Of a stretch of DNA of 64,000 nucleotides, positions 11,128 through 20,949 are shown piece after piece (position 1 is the first letter of the stretch; each line of letters opens with the position of its first letter). Location: contig CP142460.1 of NCBI GenBank assembly GCA_038049695.1, forward strand, positions 25,390,001 to 25,454,000, written 5' to 3'. A program made the position numbers and the translations under genes. The notes under the pieces are model-generated. The model searched no databases and had not been told where the DNA came from. It saw nothing but the letters and a program-made list of their open reading frames with translations. Origin of the DNA: Cinnamomum chago. Lineage: Eukaryota > Streptophyta > Magnoliopsida > Laurales > Lauraceae.

Positions 11128-13684
11128 TGGTAACATAGTCCGATTATAATATAAGTTTGGCCCACCCATGATCCGGCTGCAAAGCCCACCGTATTATAAG
11201 ACTTATACAACAATACATACTAAGTTTGATAGATTGATACTGGATAGACTTGTTGATCGGACCCCAAGTGTAGGGTGCGATTGTAGTAATAAAACTGGTA
11301 AGACCAGGTCGATCCACAGGGAGCTTTAGAAATAAGGCTTTCCAACTTTGTCACCTGCCCTAAATAAAATCTAATTTTAGCCTAAAATCTAGAAAAATAC
11401 ATTCATCATTCATACTTTAAATTAAATACATTCCAATGAAAAGAAAACTTCCTAAATCTAAAAATCCTAAACTAAAAAACTCAAATTGCTACAAAAGAAA
11501 ACACAAGTCATCAAGAATAAAAAGTACCAAAAAAAAAACTAAGAAACTAAAGTAGAAACAAAAGAAACCTAAGTTAGAAAGTTAGTAATGCAATGTATGC
11601 CATGAGATGCTAAAAATTCTAAGTCTTAAAAACTAGTATGCATGGCTGTTTTTATGCATGATTTTTCCTAGTCTAATGCAACCTAAAACTAAGTTTAATG
11701 GCTGGGTTTTGTACTACAATGATGCATGAATCAACTAAAAAAAACGGAAGTGAAAAATGTTTTAAAACAAAGAAGATATGAATGCGTAAATATGACTTTA
11801 AAAACTAAAACTGTGCAGAAATTCTACATGCAGACAGCCTAACATGCCATGTTCAAGCCATATGATATGAAGATATATGCAATGAACTCTAATCCCAACC
11901 TTAAACTATGCATAAAATTCACATAATTGCATAAGAAGCATAAAAAGAAAAGAAAACGACAAGTGTTTGAATTTAAATGTGTGTAGTGCAAAAACATTAA
12001 ATGTGTGGCATTGACAAGAAATTAAATGTGTGGATTTTGCAATAAATGTAAATGTGTGGGAATTGCAATAAAAATAAATGTGTGATAAGTGTGCTCTTTT
12101 TTTTTTTTTTTTTTCTCAAATCGGGTTCATAAGTACTTATTTCATGTCCTTAGGATCTTGGGTTGTCAATCCAAGAACAACAACAAAGAAAACACAATTC
12201 AAGCATTAATCACCTAAGAAAAAAGATAAAAAAATCACACTTTTACTAATATGCAATGTTTTTACATAAAAGATGGAGAAATAAAATTCCAAAAAAACAA
12301 CTACATACTAGGATGAAAGGAACCTCTCTAGTTGAAGCTTCAAGTTGGGATAAGCCTTCTTGAAGAGAGATGAGCTATGGTAGAGAAAGGAGATGGGTAG
12401 AATGGTGGAGGAATTACACTAGTGAGGGGGTCTTTTCTTTCATGAGAGGAGAGGGATGCTTATGCCTTCAATTTATAGATTTTTGCCCTCTTTCTTTCCT
12501 TCTTTGCTCCAAGTTTGTAGCATGCAATCTTCTTTATATGGAAAGTTCCTTCCTTGGCCAACAAGTCTTCAAAGAAATAGCAAGGTGAATGAGAGATTTT
12601 TGGTGCTTTCCATGTGCAAAATTGTAATCCCGACTAGAAATTATAGCACCAACTTCCAGAGGCCATATCTTCCTCGTTTTAGCTCCGATTGACACAATCT
12701 TGGGTTCTAAAGATATCTACTCGAAAAGAGCTTTCCAACGGTGTATGGATTGCACCAATCCAACGGCTGGATTAAGATTTATGACTATTTTAATCTTGCT
12801 GCCTCTGAAAAATCCGAAAATAATTGTGCACATATGGAATGATGGTTGTGCAATGGCATGTGTGGGACCCATGTGGACTTCCAAAGGCATCTTGGGATAT
12901 TTTTTCCCTTGTTTCTTGATTCTCCTTCCATCTTTGGTTTGCTTCCAAACTTCTTTGATTGATTAGTCAACTCTTTTAGTACACCTTCCTTTCTTGGATT
13001 TCTTTCTTGATTTTCAAGTTTTCAAACTTAGTAAGAATTAAATCTTACCAAATTTGAAATTTCCTTTCTTGATCTTGAAATCACAAATCTAGCTTTCCAT
13101 TGTTGACTTTTTAAACTCTCCAAAAATACCAAGATATGTGGGTCCACCTTGAAAGATGTCCTACCCTTGATCTCTCTCAAATTTCACCAATGTAGGTCCC
13201 ATTCTTGATTTCTCCTACACAAATTAAAACAAATGGATTCAAGAATAATTTTATGTAAGGCATTTAAATGGACGATGCATGAGACCTTACTTGATGCACC
13301 GAAAATAATTGACTTTCCAAAAATAAATTTCCAAAAATGGCAGGTTTCGTGAATTTATGCAAAAAGTGTGATTTTTGAGCAAATTATGCATGAATGCACT
13401 ACAATGGATCAAAAATACATAAAATCATGATTTGTCACTAAATAGAGTTCTTTAATATCAATAAGCCCTTAAAATGATCCAAAATGTGTATGAAAATGTG
13501 CGCTTTTTAGGACTCATCACTTGTACAACAATACGTACTAAAATAAGATATTTGATTAATTGTAATTGTAGCCCAAATTGGGCATTTCCGATCTATAAAA
13601 TACAATGTTGAATCCTAAGGAGATCTTCGAATTCCATTATGTTCTTGCTTTATGAGTTATAAGTCTTTTGGCTTATTCGTGACA
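11128..13684 (+). repeat. Copia-1 3' LTR, split by an inserted solo LTR
   Basis: The LTR begins after a purine tract (about 11107-11126) and matches the Copia-3 3' LTR at 59294 onward ('attataatataagtttggccca', 'caatacatact', 'gcccaaattgggcat', 'gatctataaa'). It runs 11128-11253, is interrupted, and resumes at about 13520, ending near 13684 in ...GTGACA. Confidence 0.75.
11254..13519 (+). mobile_element. Solo LTR of about 2.27 kb inside the Copia-1 LTR
   Basis: The segment starts TGATCGGACC and ends GGACTCATCA. It is flanked by a perfect 5-bp duplication, CTTGT, at 11249-11253 and 13520-13524. TG...CA ends with imperfect inverted termini and a 5-bp duplication are the mark of an LTR, and no coding region is present. 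The 'tcgatccacaggga' motif near 11312 is common in large plant Gypsy LTRs, so a Ty3/gypsy (possibly Tat-like) source is inferred. Degenerate ~30-bp repeats containing 'aaatgtgtgg' occupy about 11970-12090. Orientation is not certain. Confidence 0.75.
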
Positions 13685-13762
13685 CTCTTTGTTATATATT
13701 CGGTACTGAACGACAGCGTATAGCGGCGGCCTATTTAGCATAGCAAACAACGTAGCAGGTAG

Positions 13763-14120
13763 CATGGTTCAAAATAATTGCCGCTACGTAGCATAACGCC
13801 CGCATTATTGGCCGTAGTGGTTGAAGCTGATGCACTATTTTGAAAATAGCGATGCTACGGTGTAAATCCTGGTAGAGCCAATTTGTTTTAATTCAAAACA
13901 TTAATTTTCCTACTTTTTATCGTCATTAGTCTTTCCTAAAGGTGTCTTTACGCTTATATGGTTCTAAATCACTAAAAAACACAAGATTGGTTGTTATGCA
14001 ATAATTGAATTATTTTGACCACTTAAAAAATTCACACCGCTACGCTAGTAGGTATCGCCCGCTACGTAGTGTTTTGGCCACTGGCTGTTACTTCTGCCGT
14101 GACCGCTATTTTATTCCTTG
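13763..14120 (+). mobile_element. hAT-type MITE, family B (GCGGTAGCG words), copy 1
   Basis: About 358 bp begin CATGGTTCAAAATA and end in ...TTCCTTG (complement CAAGG). Both ends are filled with CGCTACG and GCGGT words. It is similar along its length to copies at 21994 and 39718. The flanks GCAGGTAG and GCAGGATC agree in 5 of 8 positions, so the duplication has decayed or the boundary is off by little. A further piece of similar sequence (13705-13745) may be an older relic. Confidence 0.75.
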
Positions 14121-15434
14121 GCAGGATCATCATCATGAATTATGTTTCTCCATTCTAGTTGTTATGCAAGAGCTCAATCCAATCTCGACCATTTTCTACA
14201 AACAACTGAAGGCTTGACCCTTTCTCTTTGTTTTTGCAAGTGATCGACGATGGCGTGAGGCAACGTTTTTTAGCACGACGACGAGCTCTCCTCATCTAAG
14301 CTTTGATGCCAAATATGATGTAACCAAGTAGATTTCTTATTTTAATGGTACTAAATAGAAATCCCTAAAGGGAACGTTTGTGTACAAGGGTTTTCCATCG
14401 AATGTTGAAATTGCCACATCAGTAGAATCCATGGGAAATAATTGCCACAAAAGCGGTTTTTTGCAGATGCCGAAAACCCATGTTTTGTGCGGAATTTTTT
14501 TCCTTGGTGAAATGATGCTTTCCATGTTTGGTACGGCTGCAAATTCCTTCAAAAAAGAAAACCAATTAACCTTTTTCATCCGTCCAACCAATTAACATCA
14601 TCCAAAAAGATTGAACTCAACCCAAAAACTGGAATGATGAATTGGAATTTGAAATATGGTAGAGAAGATGAGCCACGTTACAAAAACCCCAACCATCAAA
14701 TGATTTGAGAACTCAGAAGATGCTAGATGTCCCCACCGTTCAACTCATCTGAACTGAGAAAGGGTCATAATTAGCAACATCAGTAGCTTCATCATATTGC
14801 TTGCTATGATTAGTAGATGGGGAGAAATCACATTACTTGTGGATTCTTCTAATGATCTCATTTCAAATAGGTGTGTGAGACCAGGAAAAATCATACATCC
14901 CCCCTCATGTGTTTGAGGGTTTAGGTCTCAACATCTCACATCCCCTATGCATATCTACTCAATATGAGAATGCTCTCTCAACCCAGATCAACTCAACATT
15001 TCACAATTGAGATGTGCCTCTCACAACCCAGATCCTACTCCCAAAATATCACATCCCCAACCCAAATGTACTCGTTATTTCTCTGATGTTCTTCAATGTT
15101 CTAAAGGAGACGGAGATAGATCCTAGGGTTTGTTTGCTGTTGCAAAGTCGATGAAGGAGATGGAGATACACGTGAGATACGAAGATGGGGAGAGAGATGG
15201 GAGATGGAAGCTAGAGATGGGCAATGGAGATGGTTGAAAGAGAGGTCTCGTACTTTCTTCGCAAGAGAGGTCTCAATATTTAGAAAGAAACGAGGAAACA
15301 AGTTTATATTCAGAGGCCTTTTTTTCGAGGAAGTTTGACACGCCTTATAGGAAATGAAAGTCTTACATGGTAGAATTTAGTTGTCCATAGAGTTTATTGC
15401 ACCAAACACATGAAAAACCAGTTTTCCATGGAAT
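14121..15434. other. Unassigned 1.3 kb, with a possible retroelement primer-binding site
   Basis: No gene is seen. On the minus strand, TGGCATCAAAGC near 14306-14317 resembles the initiator-Met-tRNA primer site TGGTATCAGAGC, preceded by ...GGTTACA. It may mark the end of a decayed minus-strand LTR lying to the right. The region 14880-15080 is rich in 'ctcacatcccc'-like words. Nothing here can be assigned firmly. Confidence 0.3.
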
Positions 15435-17735
15435 ACAAGTGGGTAAATTTCAATATTAAACATCCCCTGCCCCATCCTCAAATTGATGCTGGTCAACTAG
15501 TAGCAATTTGCGAACCAAGAACTCATGACGTGGTCTAGGTCGACCTTTAGTGAAGATATTTGCAAGCTGTAGTTCTTTTGACACATTTGGAAGGTTGATG
15601 ATTTTACGATCATATTCATAACGAATGAAGTGGCAATCAACCTCTATATGTTTGGTGCGCTCATGAAAGACTGGATTTTCAGCGAGATGAATCGCAGCAG
15701 TGTTGTCAGCATAAAGAGGAGTGGATGCAGTTTGAGAAAAACCAATCTCAGAGAGTAACCCACACAGCCAGAGAATTTAGAGGATATAGCTTGGTACTCT
15801 GATTCAGTGGATGATTTAGAAACCTCATCTTGTCTCTTACACTTCCAAGAAATTAATGCTTCGCCCAAGTAAACACTCCAACCATTTGTAGACCGGCAAG
15901 TGTCAGGACATCCCGCCCAGTTTGCGTCAGAGTAAGCTGTAAGTGTGAGAGGTGTCCCAACTGGGAAAAATAACCCACTTGTCTGAGATCGAAGAAGATA
16001 GCAAATAATGCGCTTGTCAACAGCCAAACGTAAGATGCCTCAGAGCTGTCTTGAATTAACTTGCTGCATTGATTGCATAGGATATGTTAGGTCTTTTAAT
16101 GGTCAAATAGACGAGGCTTCGAACTAAGCGACAATAAGTGGTAGGATCAGGAAGGTCACCATCATCCTTTCGAAGGTTTTGCATTAACTTCTAAAGGTTT
16201 GTCCATAGGAGTAGATTCTTGAAGATCGACAAGTTGAATGAGATCAGTGACATTATGTTGATGAAGAAAAAGACCTTTTTTTTTTTTACTTTGACTAACT
16301 TCCAAGCCCAAGAAATATGTCAATGGTCCTAGATTTTCATGTGGAAGGCATCTTGAAGTGAAGATTGAAGCTTGCGTATCATATCGCTCTGAGTACTTGT
16401 GATAATAATGTCATCCACGTGCACAAGTAGTGTGGTAACACTCTGAGTCAACATGGATGGATCATAAGGACTTTGTGAGGAGGAAAATTCAAGTAGTGTA
16501 CTTCGAAAGTTTTCAAACCAAGCTCCGGGTGCTTGTTTAAGACCATATAAAGAGCGCCTTAAACGAGCAACATCGGTTTTGGAGGTAGAGGTGCATCCCT
16601 GAGGAAGATGCATGTACACCATCTCCTTAAGATCCCCATGAAGAAAGGCATTCTTCACGTCCATTTGATATAGAGGCTAGGACTGAAAGGCGGCGATGGC
16701 AAGGATTGTCCGGACAGTGGTCATTTTAGCCACCGGAGCAAAGGTCTCCTCATGGTCAATACCATACTTTTGTTGATTTTCCAAAGGCACTAATCGAGCC
16801 TCATATCGTGCTAAGGAACCATCCTGATTTAACTTGATAGAGTAAACCCATTTACACCCAATGGGTTTAACAAAAGAAGGACAAGGCATGATATCCCAAG
16901 TGTCATTGGCTTTGAGTGCGTCAAGTTCTTCTTGCATAGCCTATCGCCAGCATTCATGCTGTACTGCTTGCGAATAAGAGTTAAGAATTTGAACAGTAGA
17001 AAGAGTGGTAAGCAGTGAGGTATGAGTAAAACCCGCACGATCTGGAGGTTGCGAGATGCAAGTGGATCTACAGAGAGGAGCAACAAGAATTTCTTGAGAT
17101 GTAGAAGCCTGATCAGGTGTGGATGTCGTAGAAGTGTCAGGTGGCTCTGATGTAGTGTTTCTTAGCAACTTATGCCTTTCGTACACATTATTAGGTTTAA
17201 ATCGAACAACAGAAGCAGGAGTTCACAAAAATGAGGAAGGAAAGTGATGGAATCAGACTCAATATGATCAACATAATTCTGAAAAAAATACGTGTTTTCA
17301 AAAAACATGACATTCCAAGAAACCCGAATTCATTTAACTTCTAGGTCATAACGAAGAAACCCTTTTTGGCTAGTGAGATACCCCAAAAAAACACAATGGG
17401 ATGATTGGGTAGAGAATTTTGTTCTCTTTGTTGGAGGAAGAAGAACAAAGCAAACACTCCCAAATGTGTGAAGATGAGAATATGCGGGTTGTTTATGGAA
17501 AAGACGGTAATAGGGAGTTTGATTCTCAATTCGAGGAGAAGGTAATCTATTGATGAGATGAATTGCCGTGGAAAGTTCTTCGGGCGAAAAACGAGTCGGA
17601 ACAGATGATTCCAAAAGAAGTGAGCGAACTATGTCCAGAAGGTATCTATTTTTCCTTTCCAATACTCCGTTCTCTTGGAAAGTGTAAGGGCATGTACGTG
17701 GGGAAGTAATCCCTGTCTGTTATAATAGTTGTTGG

Positions 17736-17877
17736 CTATGATGCACGGACACTTCAAAATGGGCAACGTATCGTGTCGTATTGTATCCGATACTTCACTT
17801 TTTATGTGTAAAATCCGTGTTCCTGCCGTGTCTATGACGTGTCCTTGCTGTATCCATGTCGTATCCATGCATCATAG
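17736..17877. mobile_element. Short hAT-type MITE, family D, copy 1 (142 bp) in Copia-2
   Basis: The ends are CTATGATGCACGGACAC and the complement of CTATGATGCATGG. The flanking 8-mers GTTGTTGG and ATTGTTGG match in 7 of 8. Inside are CGTGTC, GTATCG and GTATCC words. It interrupts the Copia-2 integrase region and is therefore younger than it. Confidence 0.8.
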
Positions 17878-18865
17878 ATTGTTGGAAATCTGTAAAGACA
17901 TATTGTCCCTCAGAATCAGAACGAAGTGTTTTAATTTAGGTGGAGAATTCAAGTTAAGCTAAGAAAACTTTAGAACTTTCAAAAACTTCAGATTTAGAGT
18001 GTTAAAAATAAATCCAAGTAAACTGGCTGTAATCATCAATAAAGGTAAGAAAGTACTTAAAATGAGAGTGAGATAACACAGGGTAATACCCCATACGTCA
18101 CTCTGAACAAGATCAAGGCATTGTAGAGCTAAAGGATCATGCATTGGAAACGTAAATGTTTTATTTTTCGCCATTTTACAACTTGTGCAATCAAAAGAGT
18201 CATCATTAAAAGAAACTTTATTAACATTCAACAAATTGGAATTTATCAATAACATGAAAGTCAGAGTTTGGATGTCCTAATCTTCTATGCCATAGTTGGA
18301 ATTTATTAAAACTAGGGCATTTATTAAAACTAGCATCACGAAGTAAAGCTCTTTTCCCTTAAGATGAATCTGAAATTGGAAAGCCCATGGAGTATAGATC
18401 TTTCCTTTATACTTAATTAGAGGAATTTCACTCTTATCCATCTCAATTAGTGGATTATTAGATCCCTTCAAAAAAACTGTTCTTTAAGACAACTTACAGA
18501 ACCCAGCAAGACAGAGAAGCCTAAAAAAAGGAGATGATTTCAATAAACAGCAAGAGATCACTGTAGATTTTTAGAAATCTGGATCAACATCTTAGAAAAG
18601 ATGTTAAGAAAGCCACTGATCTGTGAATCACAGAATTTAAAGAAATCAGGTCAGGCTTCCTCTTCTGGCTGCGATTTTATGATCATGTGTTGTCCAGAAT
18701 CTGATCAGAATGAAGATCAGATCTTAAATCCTGAAAGATCCCTTAATTCCCAATCATCACACCAAATTTCATGCAAAAATCCTCAAGATCCAATGATTTG
18801 AACGGATCTGATGAATACTACAGCAGATTTCTAAAAAAAACACAAATCACGGTAAATGGCCTACC

Positions 18866-19669
18866 CATAGTTTTCAAAATCGGAATTGTATCGCAAATCG
18901 TTCATAACCATGAATCGAATCAAATCGAATCGCGAATCGTAGGACTTTTTATTTTTCTAATAAAAATGAAAAATAATTAAAAATTAAAAGAAAACGAAAA
19001 AAGTTGTTATTCTTAACCATCCATTTTTCCATTTATAGTAGTATAAATATTATAACAAGTAAGTCTATCATACAATCATATCAAGAACATCATGACACAT
19101 ATATATATGAAATAAATGATGTGTAAATAATTAAATAAGTTTAAAGTATCAATGCATATATATTTAATCTTTAAATCAAAATATAAAAATAAAATAAAAT
19201 CCAAACCATCAATCTTACGTGGTAAGATATCTCTTAAAGTTAAGAAAGTGTTCATAAAGAAAAAAAACCAAAATAGATTAAAAAAAGAAGGTATAAACAT
19301 GCACCATACGTATAGTTGAATGCTTTAGTTAAATGTATGTTCTTTATTCATCTTTAAAACCTTGTCAAAGCGGTAAAAAATTGTTACAAGGTTTCATTAA
19401 CTGCTAAATAACCTTTAAAAAATACAAGCGATAAAAGAAAGAGAGAATAAAGAAAGTGAAAAGGTAAAAGATTATTAATTTTAGCTTATTGGATATAAGC
19501 ATTCTTGTTTAGTCGAATCTCTTGAATCATAAGATTCAATGAAACGAGTATCAAATCGTAGGATTCACACTTGAATCCTAAGATTCATTTGTAAATGGGA
19601 TTCATTACAAAGATACCAATCGTTTTCCTTAAAATTCGGGATACGAATCATGGGATTCTGATAACTATG
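18866..19669. mobile_element. hAT-type MITE, family A (GAATCG/GTATCG words), copy 1 (804 bp) in Copia-2
   Basis: A perfect 8-bp duplication, GGCCTACC, flanks it at 18858-18865 and 19670-19677. The ends are CATAGTTTTCAAAATCGG and the complement of CATAGTTATCAGAATCCC. Subterminal words are GAATCG, GTATCG and AATCGAATC. The core is AT-rich, with no coding sequence. A near-full-length relative is at 62265-63044. Confidence 0.92.
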
Positions 19670-20028
19670 GGCCTACCTCTAATGTCCAAACTACTATGAA
19701 AAAATCTTCAGAAATCCTAAAATAAGTGGTCGACAAGCTCTATTAATCTTGACTGGATCTGATCAACCAAGTAGGCCCCACAGAAAAATGAGGCGATATG
19801 AAAGTCGACTACTGTTGCAACGAAAAGTCCAGAGGGCTGAAAATCTGCAAAATCCATCCTTGTGGAGGATAGATATAGACTCAACGATTTTGCTTTGAAT
19901 CCTTCTGATGAGGATTGATCACAGGCGGGCACAGAAGATTGAGTATTCTTCAATACCGTCAATGGGATCTCTATACGCTGGAGCCCTCTGCTGCAACCGT
20001 GCACTAGAGATACCAAGCTCTGATACCA

Positions 20029-20292
20029 TGTCATTCAGTACTCATTACATATAACGGAGAGATTGTGGAATAATTGGATGCCCTCAATGGGTCGATCCTC
20101 CTCTCTATTTATAATGTTTTAGATGCCTTGAAGAAGGCTCTAACTACAATCAATCTTAGGTGTCTAACTTTACAAAAGAGGAAAGAAAATCTATATACAG
20201 TTGGCCTATTGACTAAGTATTATCTCACATGGTTTTAATGTATACTGAGCCAAGGCCCATTTAAGATACAAGTGGGTATAACAATATTAACA
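20029..20292 (-). repeat. Copia-2 5' LTR and adjacent primer-binding site
   Basis: Read on the minus strand the LTR starts TGTTAATATTG and ends GAATGACA (264 bp). It is followed immediately by TGGTATCAGAGC, the complement of the plant initiator methionine tRNA end. A TATA-like TATAAATAG lies near 20109. A related LTR piece is at 903-1062. Confidence 0.85.
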
Positions 20293-20309
20293 CAGGCCAC
20301 TTAGAGTGG

Positions 20310-20560
20310 GGTCTTTTTTATATTTTTCGGAGCAGTGCCTGCTGCTATGGCTGATATATGTCAGCTGCTACCGAGCTGCTGATATTATAATCCTTGATTT
20401 CAAGACCAAGGAAGTTGGCCATTGATCCCAAATCCTTCATCTTAAAGGTACAACGAAGTCTTAATTTGTCTGAGGTCACTTATACCAATATCATCAATAC
20501 CACTAATTATCATGTTTGTGAACGCGGATAATCATTAAAATGCAGCCTCTGGATGTCTGA
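20310..20560 (-). pseudogene. Copia reverse transcriptase fragment
   Basis: On the minus strand the translation shows Copia RT landmarks downstream of the catalytic motif, including DLRQIKTSLYL and the NFLGLEIKDYN-like stretch. It differs from Copia-1, -2 and -3 and is a separate short relic next to the Copia-2 LTR. Borders are approximate. Confidence 0.5.
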
Positions 20561-20714
20561 CAAATCAGTAAATTGTACAATTTATGAGGCTGGAGAATAT
20601 ACTGGCGTTCCTACAATTAAGCCTTAATTGGGGCTAATCAATAAACTATGAATAAGAAACTATAACAAACTGCTATCTATGCGTCACGCTACGTGTTTTA
20701 TAACCCCCTCAATA

Positions 20715-20825
20715 TGGAAGTGGCGGCCGCTACGATCCGCCACGGTTGCGACGGCCAATATATTGGCCTAAGTGTGGCGGTGTCCACCGCTACGGCCGAT
20801 GGGGGGCTGATATTTACATCCTTGA
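20715..20825. repeat. Degenerate hAT-type terminus with GCGG words
   Basis: GTGGCGG, CCGCTACG and CGGCC words fill about 20716-20808. They are followed by CTGATATTTACATCCTTG, which resembles the complement of the hAT terminus (CATRGATGAAAATATCGG). No target duplication was found. It is probably a relic of the same group, lying just upstream of the first visible GMI1-like exon. Confidence 0.4.
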
Positions 20826-20862
20826 GTATATGAATGTAAATTGTTTTGGTATATATTTGCAG

Positions 20863-20949
20863 GTTGAAATTCAAGAGCTGAAAACAAGGAGCTTGGAAAC
20901 TTCTCAACTTGAATGTAGGCTTAAGGACATCTATTTTCCTTATATTCAG
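20863..20949 (+). CDS. GMI1: GMI1-like gene, first visible exon (29 codons)
   Basis: The exon lies between a 'atatatttgcag' acceptor and CAG|GTGTGC and reads VEIQELKTRSLETSQLECRL then KDIYFPYIQ, phase 0 at both ends. Upstream is only retroelement and hAT-like debris, so the preceding exons must lie left of the Copia cluster or be lost. Confidence 0.8.

Larger units (their letters stand above)
903..13684 (+). mobile_element. Copia-1: broken Ty1/copia retrotransposon, interrupted by a hAT and a solo LTR
   Basis: A plus-strand Copia fossil. Its order is an LTR piece (903-1062), leader (1063-1298 and 6828-7133), gag (from 7134), protease/integrase region (about 8030-9230), reverse transcriptase (about 9544-10300), RNase H (about 10585-11100), purine tract and 3' LTR (11128-13684). 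A 5.5-kb hAT lies in the leader and a 2.27-kb solo LTR lies in the 3' LTR, each with target duplications. The internal region is closely similar to Copia-3 (54591-59580). The element is broken many times and looks old relative to the two insertions it carries. The leftmost LTR piece is a different type from the 3' LTR, so this may be a composite. Confidence 0.75.
15435..20292 (-). mobile_element. Copia-2: broken Ty1/copia retrotransposon carrying two MITEs
   Basis: On the minus strand the order is 5' LTR (20292-20029), primer site TGGTATCAGAGC (20028-20017), leader, gag remnant (near 18470), integrase (about 18255-17330), reverse transcriptase (about 16940-16330), RNase H (about 16025-15640), purine tract (15480-15463) and the start of the 3' LTR at 15462. 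The first ~30 bp of the two LTRs match. Integrase shows SDVWGI and MERKNRYLLD; RT shows GCKWVYSIKL and LLVHVDDIIIT; RNase H shows SDANWAGCP. The element is broken several times, and its LTR differs from those of Copia-1 and Copia-3. Confidence 0.85.

Noticed and set aside
12370-12966. Open frames within the solo LTR
   Set aside because: Short, unrelated to known proteins and within noncoding LTR sequence.
14337-14595. Candidate MITE with 'ttttccatcgaatg' and 'ttccatggaa' words
   Set aside because: Similarity to 15400-15440 is too short, and no flanking duplication was seen.
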